Shown here: piece by piece, positions 1 through 8,171 of the stretch | Layout of the letters: each line of letters starts with the position of its first letter | Position numbering within the stretch: position 1 is the first letter of the stretch | The notes under the pieces: generated by a model | Told to the model about the DNA's origin: nothing | The model's database searches: none | The model's input: the letters and a program-made list of their open reading frames with translations, nothing else | Assembly: GCF_002080045.1 (NCBI RefSeq) | Contig: NZ_MUIN01000002.1 | Span: forward strand, 187,251 to 251,250 | DNA length: 64,000 nt | Origin: Pseudomonas sp. Bc-h | GTDB taxonomy: Bacteria; Pseudomonadota; Gammaproteobacteria; Pseudomonadales; Pseudomonadaceae | Direction: 5' to 3' | Made by a program: the position numbers and the translations under genes

Positions 1-339
1 TTCCAGCGCCAGTGAACCCATCAGCGGGTCCAGCGCGTACTGATCGAAGAAGTGATTCAGCACCCTTCGTAGCCCTTGGGCGGGTGCCAGATGCTCGACT
101 TCCAGCCCCAAAAGTTCCGACATGATGCTGTCAGAGGCTTCGTCGAGCACGGCGACGAACAGGCCTTCCTTGGTGCCGTAGTAGTGATGGATCAGCTGTT
201 TGGTCACGCCCGCTTCCTGGGCGATGTCCTCGATACGTGCGCCCGCCAGCCCGCTGTCCGAAAACGCCTGACGGGCCGAGGCCAGAATCCGCTTCAAGGT
301 ATTGAGTTTGCCGACCTCGGGCTGTTCGGGGCTTTTCAC
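1..339 (-). CDS. TetR-family regulator, C-terminus cut by window edge
   Basis: The minus strand has an open frame of 113 codons running off the window start, opened by GTG with a strong AAGGAG six bases upstream. The N-terminal part is a TetR DNA-binding domain: a helix with ARQAFSDSGLAGARIEDIAQ, then the recognition region AGVTKQLIHHYYGTKEGLF at about residues 45-65. TetR proteins are usually ligand-responsive repressors. It is transcribed away from the P450 gene at 576, so the 236-bp gap probably holds both promoters and it may control the left-arm operon; that role is inferred. The ligand-binding half lies mostly outside the window. Confidence 0.85.
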   Translation of the reverse strand, partial: MKSPEQPEVGKLNTLKRILASARQAFSDSGLAGARIEDIAQEAGVTKQLIHHYYGTKEGLFVAVLDEASDSIMSELLGLEVEHLAPAQGLRRVLNHFFDQYALDPLMGSLALE

Positions 340-559
340 CGGTGTCTCCTTGTGTGCTGTTTTTTATTGCGCAGCAGGCCATTGCAACGCTGAGGGACAC
401 ACTGCCGCCGTACCGCGAAACAAGCAATCCCTGTACGCGTCTTCTGCACCACGACGTTTCGTTTTACCCCACGTACAACGAATTGAACACGCCCGGAACA
501 GCTCTGTGGATACCATCCATGGAGCGCGACATTCACTCGATACCCCCTACAAGAACGAC

Positions 560-567
560 AATAAAAA
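560..567 (+). promoter_or_regulatory. Hfq/Crc-type AAnAAnAA motif before P450
   Basis: AATAAAAA sits directly before the AAGGTGAAG ribosome-binding region of the P450 at 576. It fits AAnAAnAA but lacks the AAC repeats seen at other leaders of the cluster, so it is one of the weaker copies. Confidence 0.4.
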
Positions 568-575
568 GGTGAAGC

Positions 576-1874
576 ATGAGCAGCGAAAATACCGTCCTTG
601 AAGCCGACAGTACCGTTCTGAACCTCGAATCCGCTTACTCGGCCGTCTCCGACATGTACAAGGGAGCGGACCTGGACATCCACGCGCTGTGTCGGGAAAT
701 GCGCCACCAGTCGCCCGTCCATGAAGGCGACTTCGTTGCCCGCTTCGGCGTACCTACCAATGCTGGCATGCAGGCCGGAACCCGGCCGACGTTCGCCTTG
801 TTCAAGTATCAGGATGTGATGGCGGTGCTGCGCGACGGCGCCAGTTTCACCAGCGGTTTCATCGCCGAAGGTCTGGGGGCTTTTTTCGACGGTCTGATCA
901 TTCTGGCAATGGACGGCGAGCAGCACCGCAAGGTACGCGCGTTGCTTCAACCGGCGTTCATGCCGGAAACCGTGAACAAATGGCGCGGCAAGATCGATCG
1001 GGTGATCCGCGAGGATTTCCTGATCCCAATGATTGGCGACAAGCGCGCCGACCTGATGGACTTCGGGCTGAATTTCCCGATCCGCGAAATGTACGCGTTG
1101 ATGGGCTTCCCCGAGGACGACCCGCAAACCTATCGACAATACGCGGCCTGGGCGCTGGCAATGGTGGGGGGCAATCAGATCGACCCGGCCAAGGCGCCCG
1201 AGGCGCGGCGTCTGGCGGGGATTGCGGTCAAATCCCTGTATGACGAGATCCTCAAGGTGGTGATCCAGCGCCGCGCCACCGGCAGTGACGGCGACGACCT
1301 GATTGGCCGCTTGCTGCGTGCCGAGCACGAAGGGCGTCAGCTTGACAATCACGAGGTCACGACGTTCGTCAGATCGCTGTTGCCAGCGGCTGGCGAAACC
1401 ACCTCACGCACGTTCAGCTCCGTGCTCACCTTGCTGCTGACCACCGAGGGCCTGCTGGACCGGGTGCGCAACGACCGCACCCTGATCGGCAAGCTGATCG
1501 ACGAAACCGTGCGCTATGAACCCGTTGCCACCTTCAAGGTGCGCGAAGCCGCCAAGGATGTGGAAATCCGTGGCGTGAAGATTCCCAAGGGCGCATTTGT
1601 GCAATGCATGGTCGTGTCGGCCAACCGCGACGAAGAGGCATTCGAGAACCCGGATGCATTCGACATCGATCGCAAACCCAAGCCGTCTTTCGGGTTCGGC
1701 TTCGGCCCGCACATGTGCATCGGACAGTTCGTCGCCAAGGTCGAGCTCAACTGCGCGATCAACGCGATCCTCGATCTTTTTCCCAACGTACGTCTGGACC
1801 CTTCCAAACCCGCTCCGGTGATCAGTGGCGCACAACTGCGTGGGGCGTCGAGCCTGCCGGTGATCTGGGACTGA
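576..1874 (+). CDS. Cytochrome P450 (diterpenoid cluster, first of two)
   Basis: A 432-residue soluble bacterial P450, a heme monooxygenase expected to hydroxylate a hydrophobic substrate with electrons from a ferredoxin. The heme motif FGFGPHMCIG places the thiolate ligand at Cys381. The I-helix motif AAGETTS is near residue 271, and the K-helix ExxR is in DETVRYEP. It shares long identical stretches with the P450 at 30411, for example around the heme loop and FIAEGLGAFFDGL, so the two are paralogs. It heads an operon with the genes at 1941 and 3131. A [2Fe-2S] ferredoxin and reductase at 6.5-8.1 kb are the obvious electron donors. It could correspond to ditU of other dit loci, but I cannot verify this. 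Confidence 0.93.
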   Translation: MSSENTVLEADSTVLNLESAYSAVSDMYKGADLDIHALCREMRHQSPVHEGDFVARFGVPTNAGMQAGTRPTFALFKYQDVMAVLRDGASFTSGFIAEGLGAFFDGLIILAMDGEQHRKVRALLQPAFMPETVNKWRGKIDRVIREDFLIPMIGDKRADLMDFGLNFPIREMYALMGFPEDDPQTYRQYAAWALAMVGGNQIDPAKAPEARRLAGIAVKSLYDEILKVVIQRRATGSDGDDLIGRLLRAEHEGRQLDNHEVTTFVRSLLPAAGETTSRTFSSVLTLLLTTEGLLDRVRNDRTLIGKLIDETVRYEPVATFKVREAAKDVEIRGVKIPKGAFVQCMVVSANRDEEAFENPDAFDIDRKPKPSFGFGFGPHMCIGQFVAKVELNCAINAILDLFPNVRLDPSKPAPVISGAQLRGASSLPVIWD

Positions 1875-1914
1875 TACGGCCAGGTCATCGGTTTGCCTTT
1901 CAGCAAAGAATTTC

Positions 1915-1922
1915 AACAACAA
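1915..1922 (+). promoter_or_regulatory. Hfq/Crc-type motif before unknown gene at 1941
   Basis: AACAACAA, followed at once by AAAGAGGG, lies 19 bases before the ATG at 1941. It is a perfect AAYAAYAA copy overlapping the ribosome-binding region. Confidence 0.6.
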
Positions 1923-1940
1923 AAAGAGGGATCACACAGC

Positions 1941-2972
1941 ATGAAAACCTTCAAGACCATCCCTGAACGCGGCGATTTCGGCTTCCAGCAACTGGTAGGC
2001 CCGCACAAGGTAACGGGCCCTGCCATGGCCGGCGAGCGAGGATTCTTCGGCCTGCAGCTGAGCAAAAGCGCGCCCTTCGGTTCAGTGCGCGACGAGGAGG
2101 GCAACATCTACTCGTTCGTGCGCTCGATCATGGCCCCGACCGGCACGCCGAACCCGACCAAATTCTTCTTCATGACCACCCTGGTCGACGGTAAAAACCT
2201 GCGCATGGACCAGACGAGAATCGCCCGGCAGGCGCTGACACCCAAACCTGTGCAAGTGGTCGAAGGCGATACCGTGCGCTGGAGCAGCCAGCCCGGTGAA
2301 CCTGGCAACGGCTGGGAGATCACCGCGTCGAGTGAGCGCATCACCTACCGCGAAGACGGGCTGTTCAACCTGGAAGGACGCCTACTTGCACCGGGCTTGC
2401 AGTGGTATCTGCCGGGCGTGGAGTGGGGAACGTTCTATGTCTCTCAGGTGTGGGACATCGCCGGCGTGTGTGATGGCAAACCGGTCAAGGGCGCGATGGC
2501 GCTGGATCAGTTCTATATGGCCGAAGGCGGCGCGATTCACTTCAAGAAAGACCTGGTGGTGAACAACAACAAACACGTGATCTGGTGGACGTTCGCCACG
2601 GTCTACAAGGACGGCACCTGGGATACCGGTTCGTTCATGGTCGGCCACGACCATCTCGGTTACGCGATTTTTGCCAACGAAAAGGGTGAAGTGCGCGTGA
2701 CCACTGACATCGAAGGGCTGGTCAAGCACAAGGAAGGCAGCTACTTCGTCGATACCGCGCGGATCGTGCTGGATGGCCAGGAAGAGTGGGAGTTTTTGCC
2801 GGATCCGAAGGGCGAAATGATTGATTTCGTAGGTGGGTTCCCGGTCACCGCACAGCAGGAAGGACGCTGGCGCCGGGTCGGCGATACCCGTGAGCCGGAC
2901 CGCTGGCTGGCATGGGGTGAATCCGATCGTCGCAACGGCCCGTCGCGCAATGTGAAGGGTTCGCAAATCTGA
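1941..2972 (+). CDS. Unrecognised 343-residue protein in P450 operon
   Basis: I do not recognise the family. The protein has no signal peptide or membrane segment and is rich in Trp, Gly and aromatic residues with alternating hydrophobic patterns (for example WWTFATVYKDGTWDTGSFMVGHDHLGYAIF), which suggests a beta-rich, lipocalin- or hydroxyneurosporene-hydratase-like fold. That is only an impression. The start is ATG 1941, because it follows the AACAACAA/GAGGG leader. It lies 66 bp after the P450 and 158 bp before an SDR on the same strand, so a role in handling or converting the P450 product is plausible. Coding looks intact. Confidence 0.85.
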   Translation: MKTFKTIPERGDFGFQQLVGPHKVTGPAMAGERGFFGLQLSKSAPFGSVRDEEGNIYSFVRSIMAPTGTPNPTKFFFMTTLVDGKNLRMDQTRIARQALTPKPVQVVEGDTVRWSSQPGEPGNGWEITASSERITYREDGLFNLEGRLLAPGLQWYLPGVEWGTFYVSQVWDIAGVCDGKPVKGAMALDQFYMAEGGAIHFKKDLVVNNNKHVIWWTFATVYKDGTWDTGSFMVGHDHLGYAIFANEKGEVRVTTDIEGLVKHKEGSYFVDTARIVLDGQEEWEFLPDPKGEMIDFVGGFPVTAQQEGRWRRVGDTREPDRWLAWGESDRRNGPSRNVKGSQI

Positions 2973-3107
2973 CCCCGGCGAGACCGCCCTTGTCCCTTTC
3001 CTGTAGCAGTGCGGCTTGCCGGTGGGGACGCTGAATGGCGTCTCCAGCGGCATGCCGGACCTCTGGAACCAAGGGGGCAGGAGCGGTTCATGGCGCGGAT
3101 ACAACAC

Positions 3108-3115
3108 AACAATAA
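3108..3115 (+). promoter_or_regulatory. Hfq/Crc-type motif before SDR at 3131
   Basis: AACAATAA followed by AAAGAGG lies 15 bases before the ATG at 3131. The string ACAATAAAAAG is also present before the P450 at 576. Confidence 0.6.
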
Positions 3116-3130
3116 AAAGAGGTCTGGGCA

Positions 3131-3922
3131 ATGAGATTCCAAGACAAAGTGGTTCTGGTGACCGGTGCTGGTCGTGGCATGGGGCGGGCCATTGCGCTGG
3201 CCTTTGCAGGTGAAGGTGCGAAGGTGGTGGTCAGCGCGCGCACCGAGAGCCGAGGGCTGGAAACGGTTGCGCTGATCGAGGCTGCCGGTGGTTCTGCGTG
3301 CCTGGTGGGCGGCGATGTAGCGGATCGCGCCGCCGTCAAGGGGATGATCGAAGGCGGCGTCGATGCCTTCGGAGCGCTGGATATTCTGGTGCACTGCGCT
3401 GCCGACACCAGCAGCGGCCTGATTGTCGAGATGGCCGACGAAACCTTCGATCACATCGTACGCAGCAATGTGCAGGCGCTGTTCTGGCTGGCCAAAGATG
3501 CCACGCCGCATCTCTCCAGAGCCGCCGACAAGGGGCGCCTGATCTACATCTCATCAGGCGAGGCCAACCGCAAGTACACGCCGCGCCTGATCCCCTATGG
3601 CTCTACCAAGGCCTTCATGAACGCTTTCGCCCGAGGCCTGGCCGTGGAGCTCGGTGCGCTGAATGTGCTGGTCAACGTGGTCGAGCCCGGCCTGATCGGC
3701 ACCGATCACATGCACGAAACCCTCGGTCATGAGCTGCCGGACACGCTGGCGGCGAACTTCCCGGTGCCACGGGTCGGGAGGCCTGAAGAGATCGCATCGG
3801 CGGTGATGTTTCTCGCCTCCAACGAGGCGTCATACATCACCGGCACCTCCTTGCTGGTGGACGGCGGCGCGACCATGGTAGCGCTGCCCAAGATCGATGC
3901 CTCACTGAAAAACGCCCATTAA
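3131..3922 (+). CDS. Short-chain dehydrogenase/reductase
   Basis: A 263-residue classical SDR. The NAD(P) loop is TGAGRGMG near residue 12, the structural motif is CAAD in place of NNAG near residue 90, and the catalytic set is ISS followed by YGSTK. The C-terminus has the usual DGGAT. Such enzymes oxidise or reduce alcohol/ketone pairs, so in this operon it could oxidise the alcohol made by the P450 at 576 to a ketone; that link is inferred from position. The start is fixed by the AACAATAAAAAGAGG leader. Confidence 0.9.
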   Translation: MRFQDKVVLVTGAGRGMGRAIALAFAGEGAKVVVSARTESRGLETVALIEAAGGSACLVGGDVADRAAVKGMIEGGVDAFGALDILVHCAADTSSGLIVEMADETFDHIVRSNVQALFWLAKDATPHLSRAADKGRLIYISSGEANRKYTPRLIPYGSTKAFMNAFARGLAVELGALNVLVNVVEPGLIGTDHMHETLGHELPDTLAANFPVPRVGRPEEIASAVMFLASNEASYITGTSLLVDGGATMVALPKIDASLKNAH

Positions 3923-3970
3923 CTTTCGATGCGTCAGACACCGATTCATGTCTGACGCCGGAGCATGATC

Positions 3971-5257
3971 ATGACCGTTTTACAGGATTCATTGACGAGT
4001 CGCGCCAGAGTGGGGGAGTTCCAGCAGGGGTGGCCGGTGGTCTTACTGGGGCTGGCGGGAGTGCTTACCAGCATGAGTGCGGCACTGCTCTACGGATTCG
4101 GCACGCTGGTGATACCGCTGCAGGAGGCGTTCGGCTGGAGTCGCGGCGAATTGCAGACATCGATCACGTTTCTGTTCGCCGGCGTCGCCATTGGCTCCCA
4201 GCTGCTGGGCAGCCTTTATGCCCGCTATGGGTTGCGACGGGTAGCGCTGGTTTCCCTGGTGCTTCAGGTGTTGTGTTATGGCGCATTGACGATGCTCGGC
4301 GGCAGCATTTACTGGTTATACGCGGCGTTCTTCCTGATGCCGCTTCTGGCCGTGGGCACCATTGCGATTACCTGGACCCAACTGGTCAGTCTCTGGTTCG
4401 AGCGCAACCGGGGCGTGGCCCTGGCGATCATCCTCAGTGGCTCGGGGGTGGCGGCGATGGCCATGCCACCGTTGTTGGCGTGGTCCATCCAGCACGGAGG
4501 CTGGCGCTCGGCGTTTATCCTGCTCGCGGCCATGCCGCTGCTGCTGACGTTGCCGATGGCGCTGCTGTGGCTCAGGTTTCCGGCGCAGTTGTCGACTTCG
4601 CCGGATACCTCCACTGCGCAACCGGCTGTCGAAGGGATGAGGTTTGCGTCGGCTATCCGCACGCGGGTGTTCTGGGGCTGCAATCTGGCGCTGATTCTGT
4701 CCGTGTCGTTGATCGTCGGCATGGTGACGACCATCGTGCCGTATCTTCAGGACAAGGGGGTGCCGAGCCTGACCGCCAGCCAGATCTTCAGCAGCTTCGG
4801 TATCTCGATTATCGCAGGAAGGCTGCTGGTGGGGTATCTGCTGGATCGCTTCGCACCCCATGTGATCGCTGCCGCCAGTCTTTGCGTTCCCGCGCTGGGG
4901 TGCCTGCTGTTCATGTTCAGTGGTCCCGAAGCCATTGGTTTGCTGGTGCTGGCGACGATCTGCATCGGATTCAGTGCCGGTGCGGAATTCGATATCGCTG
5001 CGTTTCTGATCGCGCGCTATTTCGGGCTTCGCGATTATGCGCGGATCTTTGGCTTGCACCTTGGATTGGTCACCGTGATTTCCGGCCTGGCGCCGGCCAT
5101 GTTCGGGCATCTGTTTACCGTGTTCGGCAACTACAATCCGGTGCTTTTCTACTGCCTGGCGTGCGCCGTCATCGCGCCGCTGGTGATGCTGACCCTGGGT
5201 TCTGTCCCCCTGTACCGATCGTCCACCGGCTCCATTTCCCGCGAGGTACATCCATGA
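3971..5257 (+). CDS. MFS transporter, first of a paralogous pair
   Basis: A 428-residue membrane protein with about twelve hydrophobic segments, related to the monocarboxylate/oxalate-formate type of the major facilitator superfamily. It resembles the MFS at 8172-9452 closely (shared AALLYGFGTLV and AFGW stretches). It is likely an inner-membrane permease for the cluster substrate or a related acid. ATG 3971 is preferred over ATG 3965 because GGAG at 3960 is one base from the earlier codon but seven from the later one. It follows the SDR closely and overlaps the small gene at 5254 by four bases, so the genes are probably co-transcribed. Confidence 0.88.
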   Translation: MTVLQDSLTSRARVGEFQQGWPVVLLGLAGVLTSMSAALLYGFGTLVIPLQEAFGWSRGELQTSITFLFAGVAIGSQLLGSLYARYGLRRVALVSLVLQVLCYGALTMLGGSIYWLYAAFFLMPLLAVGTIAITWTQLVSLWFERNRGVALAIILSGSGVAAMAMPPLLAWSIQHGGWRSAFILLAAMPLLLTLPMALLWLRFPAQLSTSPDTSTAQPAVEGMRFASAIRTRVFWGCNLALILSVSLIVGMVTTIVPYLQDKGVPSLTASQIFSSFGISIIAGRLLVGYLLDRFAPHVIAAASLCVPALGCLLFMFSGPEAIGLLVLATICIGFSAGAEFDIAAFLIARYFGLRDYARIFGLHLGLVTVISGLAPAMFGHLFTVFGNYNPVLFYCLACAVIAPLVMLTLGSVPLYRSSTGSISREVHP

Positions 5258-5607
5258 GTATTCCTGATCGTAAGACCATCGAAGATTTCCTGCACGGCCA
5301 GGTGGCGTGCTGGAACAAAGGCGACAAGCAAGGGTTCTTCGCCCATTACCGAGAGGTCGCGAGCAAGGGGCTGAGTATCGAATACGTCGGCCAGCCCGAG
5401 CGTGATGCCTGGCAGGTACTGGAAGGTATGTGGGCCCAGCAGCAGACGCGTATCCGCATAGAAGTGAAGCTGGTGGTCATCAACGGCAGCGAGGCTGCCT
5501 GTCACCACCGCAATGCCTTCATTGGCAATGAGGGGGGAATCGAAACCATCGAGTTGTATCGGTTCGAAGAGGGGTTGTTGTCGGTGCGGTATTTCATCGC
5601 GGCCTGA
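5254..5607 (+). CDS. Small NTF2/SnoaL-like protein
   Basis: A 117-residue protein whose start ATG overlaps the stop of the MFS gene (ATGA), so translation is probably coupled. The pattern of an N-terminal helix (EDFLHGQVACWNKGD) followed by beta-strands (IRIEVKLVVINGSEAACHH, GIETIELYRFEEGLLSVRYFI) fits the SnoaL/NTF2-like cone fold, which covers isomerases, cyclases, dehydratases and binding proteins. No catalytic residues can be assigned with confidence. It ends just before a perfect hairpin. Confidence 0.8.
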   Translation: MSIPDRKTIEDFLHGQVACWNKGDKQGFFAHYREVASKGLSIEYVGQPERDAWQVLEGMWAQQQTRIRIEVKLVVINGSEAACHHRNAFIGNEGGIETIELYRFEEGLLSVRYFIAA

Positions 5608-5616
5608 TATATCGAG

Positions 5617-5640
5617 CAGGCGGGATGAGAATCCCGCCTG
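5617..5640. terminator. Hairpin between convergent genes
   Basis: Perfect 10-bp arms CAGGCGGGAT and ATCCCGCCTG with a GAGA tetraloop lie between the convergent genes ending at 5607 and 5654. There is no long T tract, so it is probably a bidirectional terminator or mRNA-stabilising stem. Confidence 0.7.
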
Positions 5641-5653
5641 GCACCAGCGGCGT

Positions 5654-6487
5654 TCAAAATCCGTCGGTTGAGGCCGATAGCGCCTGCCACTTCTCGATCT
5701 CATCGTGCATGCGCACAAGCTTTGCATTGACCTGACTATATGCATCGCTGCCCGCCAGATAGCGTAGCGGTGGGGCGTCATGGTTCGCCAGGGCTACCAG
5801 CGCATCACCCAGCTTCGCCGGATTGCCTGTCTGTTGATGATTTCCAGCCGCGCAAGACGCCTGCAGCTTGTCCACCAGTGCCGCATAGTCGTTCACGGGG
5901 AGGGTGCCGAACGCCATTGAACTGCCGTCCAGGAAATCGGTGCGAAACCCACCGGGTTCGACCAGCGTCACGCGAATGCCGAAGCTGGCGACTTCCTGGG
6001 CCAGCGCTTCGCTGAACCCCTCGACCGCGAACTTCGAGGCGCTGTACAACGACGCTCCGCCCATCCCGATCAAACCGCCGACCGACGACAGGTTGAAGAT
6101 GTGGCCGCTGCGTTGGTTGCGCATCAGTGGCAATACGGCGCGGCAAACGTTGAACACACCGAAGACATTGGTCTGAAACTGCTGCTCTACCTGGGCCTGA
6201 CTGTTGGTCTCAAACGGCCCTAACTGACCGTAGCCGGCATTATTGACCAGCACATCGATGCGCCCGAAATGCGTCAATGCCGCATCCGCTGCGGCGTTTG
6301 CCCCCTGCGGATCGGTGACATCCAGCACCTGCTTGAGCAGCTGATCCGGGCCTTCAGTGAAACACTCGTCCAGCGCTTGCATACGACGCGCCGTTACCAC
6401 TACGCGGTCGCCAGCGGCCAAGGCGGCCCTGGCAATGAACGCACCCAACCCGCGCGAGGCGCCGGTGATCATCCAGACCTTGCTCAT
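5654..6487 (-). CDS. Short-chain dehydrogenase/reductase
   Basis: A 277-residue classical SDR with TGASRGLG near residue 8, NNAG near residue 87, and the active site LSSVGG followed by YSASK. The extended C-terminus and the VTLVEPGGFRTDF stretch are typical of retinol/17-beta-dehydrogenase-like SDRs acting on bulky hydrophobic alcohols. It is the last gene of a minus-strand group with the ferredoxin reductase at 6518-7753, from which it is separated by 30 bases, and the ferredoxin at 7791. A role in oxidising a hydroxylated terpenoid is inferred from context. Confidence 0.9.
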   Translation of the reverse strand: MSKVWMITGASRGLGAFIARAALAAGDRVVVTARRMQALDECFTEGPDQLLKQVLDVTDPQGANAAADAALTHFGRIDVLVNNAGYGQLGPFETNSQAQVEQQFQTNVFGVFNVCRAVLPLMRNQRSGHIFNLSSVGGLIGMGGASLYSASKFAVEGFSEALAQEVASFGIRVTLVEPGGFRTDFLDGSSMAFGTLPVNDYAALVDKLQASCAAGNHQQTGNPAKLGDALVALANHDAPPLRYLAGSDAYSQVNAKLVRMHDEIEKWQALSASTDGF

Positions 6488-6517
6488 CGTTCGACTCCTG
6501 TAAAAGTCCGTTCGGAT

Positions 6518-7753
6518 TCAGGGCCTGTTGGCCACTTCCCATGCCTTGAGTTCGAACCCCGGCGCTGCCGCTTGTGCCGCAGTCAGTTGCGGCGCACGGG
6601 CGAGGATCTTGCGGGCTGCCATGTGGTCGCCCGGACGATTGCAGGATTCAACGGCGATCAGTTGATCGTTGCGGAAACACAGCACCGACAACTGCGAGGT
6701 TTCGGGCGAGCCGACAATCACGCTGCTGTCGTAGCCGGTGGACAGGCCCGCGATCTGCAGCTTGAGTGCGCCTTGATCGGTCCAGAACCACGGCACGGCT
6801 TCATAGGCAGCAGGTTTACCCATGAGCCGAGCCGCGATGCAGCGCGCCTGATCCACGGCGTTTTGTACCGACTCCAGGCGGATCGGCTGCTGGTCGTTGT
6901 GCAGGCAGGGGAAGCACGCGACATCGCCCAGCGCTGAAATCTGCGGGTCGCTGGTCAGCAGGTGAGCGTCGACCTTGATCCCGTTTTCGATGTGCAGCCC
7001 GGCTTCACTGGCGATTTGCACGTTGGCGATCACGCCGATGCCGAACACCACCAGATCGGCTGGCAGCCTGCGACCGTCACTGGTGATCACCGCGCAGACT
7101 TTGCCGTTGTCGCTTTCAATGCTGGCCAGCCCCTGGCGAAAATCGAAATGCACCCCCCAGCCTTCATGAGCCTTGCGGAACATCTCGGACATCTCCCGGG
7201 ATACCGCACGTGCCATAGGGCGGTCGCCCAGTTCCAGCACGTGTACGTTGGCTCCAAGGGCTGCGGCCACCGCCGCGAACTCCAGACCGATGAACCCGGC
7301 GCCCACCACCACCACGTCTCGCGCGGCATGGACCAAGGGCGCGAGGGTGTCGGCGTGCAGTTTGGTCTTGATGCCGAAGACGCCTTCGAGTTGCGCGCCA
7401 GGCACCGCCAGCGGGCGGTTGTGTGCGCCGGTCGCCAGCACCAGATGGTCGTAGCTCAGCGCTTCGCCTGAGGCCAGCAGCACCCGGCGGTTGAGCCGGT
7501 CAATGGCGGTCGCCTGATCGTGGATCAGTTCGATGTTCTGCGTGGCGAAAAAATCGGCCGGGCGAAACAACAGTGCGGTGTCGGCGATCTTGCCCAGAAG
7601 GTACGCCTTGGACAATGGAGGGCGCTGATAAGGCAGGCCGGGTTCGTCGCCAATCAGAACGATACGGCCGGTATGACCCTCCTGCCGCAGCGAAGCGGCG
7701 ACCTGATAGCCCGCCTGACCTGCGCCGACAATCACGATTGAGGCAAGTGACAT
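6518..7753 (-). CDS. FAD-dependent ferredoxin reductase
   Basis: A 411-residue pyridine-nucleotide-disulfide-family reductase like putidaredoxin or rhodocoxin reductase, passing electrons from NAD(P)H through FAD to a ferredoxin. The FAD-binding GAGQAG is at the N-terminus, the NAD-binding GAGFIG is near residue 150, and the second FAD motif ISALGDVA is near residue 275. It lies just downstream of the [2Fe-2S] ferredoxin gene in the same direction. It is the only ferredoxin reductase visible here, so it may serve both P450s and perhaps the ring dioxygenase. Confidence 0.93.
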   Translation of the reverse strand: MSLASIVIVGAGQAGYQVAASLRQEGHTGRIVLIGDEPGLPYQRPPLSKAYLLGKIADTALLFRPADFFATQNIELIHDQATAIDRLNRRVLLASGEALSYDHLVLATGAHNRPLAVPGAQLEGVFGIKTKLHADTLAPLVHAARDVVVVGAGFIGLEFAAVAAALGANVHVLELGDRPMARAVSREMSEMFRKAHEGWGVHFDFRQGLASIESDNGKVCAVITSDGRRLPADLVVFGIGVIANVQIASEAGLHIENGIKVDAHLLTSDPQISALGDVACFPCLHNDQQPIRLESVQNAVDQARCIAARLMGKPAAYEAVPWFWTDQGALKLQIAGLSTGYDSSVIVGSPETSQLSVLCFRNDQLIAVESCNRPGDHMAARKILARAPQLTAAQAAAPGFELKAWEVANRP

Positions 7754-7790
7754 GACAACTCCTTGAACTTGATCGGATCGGAAAACAGGC

Positions 7791-8111
7791 TCAGTACTGG
7801 GATTCCGGCAACCGAAGCACCAGTCCGTCGAGTGCGTCGCTGACGATCAACTGGCAGGTCAGCCGGCTGTTTTCGGCCCGGCCGCAGGCGTAATCGAGCA
7901 TGTCCGATTCCGTTTCTTCGGCGGCAGGGACGCGTGCCAGCCAGGCATCGTCGATGAACGCGTGACAGGTCGCGCAGCTGCAGGCACCACCGCAATCGGC
8001 TTGCAGGCCCGGGACGTTGGCAAAATTGGCGGCCTGCATGACCGATTGGCCAATGTCAGCGTTGACGCGATGTTCGGTGCCGTTGAATTCGATCAAGGTC
8101 AGAACGGGCAT
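7791..8111 (-). CDS. [2Fe-2S] ferredoxin, adrenodoxin/putidaredoxin type
   Basis: A 106-residue ferredoxin with the adrenodoxin-type cysteine spacing C-x5-C-x2-C-x36-C at Cys40, Cys46, Cys49 and Cys86. Such proteins feed electrons to class I P450s. It precedes the FAD reductase by 37 bases, giving a complete P450 redox chain. The leader has a GACAATAAGAAA stretch resembling the Hfq/Crc motifs elsewhere. Confidence 0.94.
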   Translation of the reverse strand: MPVLTLIEFNGTEHRVNADIGQSVMQAANFANVPGLQADCGGACSCATCHAFIDDAWLARVPAAEETESDMLDYACGRAENSRLTCQLIVSDALDGLVLRLPESQY

Positions 8112-8126
8112 ACGGGTTTCCTCTGT

Positions 8127-8134
8127 TTCTTATT
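8127..8134 (-). promoter_or_regulatory. Hfq/Crc-type motif before ferredoxin
   Basis: On the minus strand AATAAGAA lies about 15 bases before the ferredoxin ATG, beside the AGAGGAAA ribosome-binding site. It fits AAnAAnAA. Confidence 0.45.
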
Positions 8135-8171
8135 GTCGGAAGTCAAGAGTGTTGGCGTGGGCAACGGGCCT

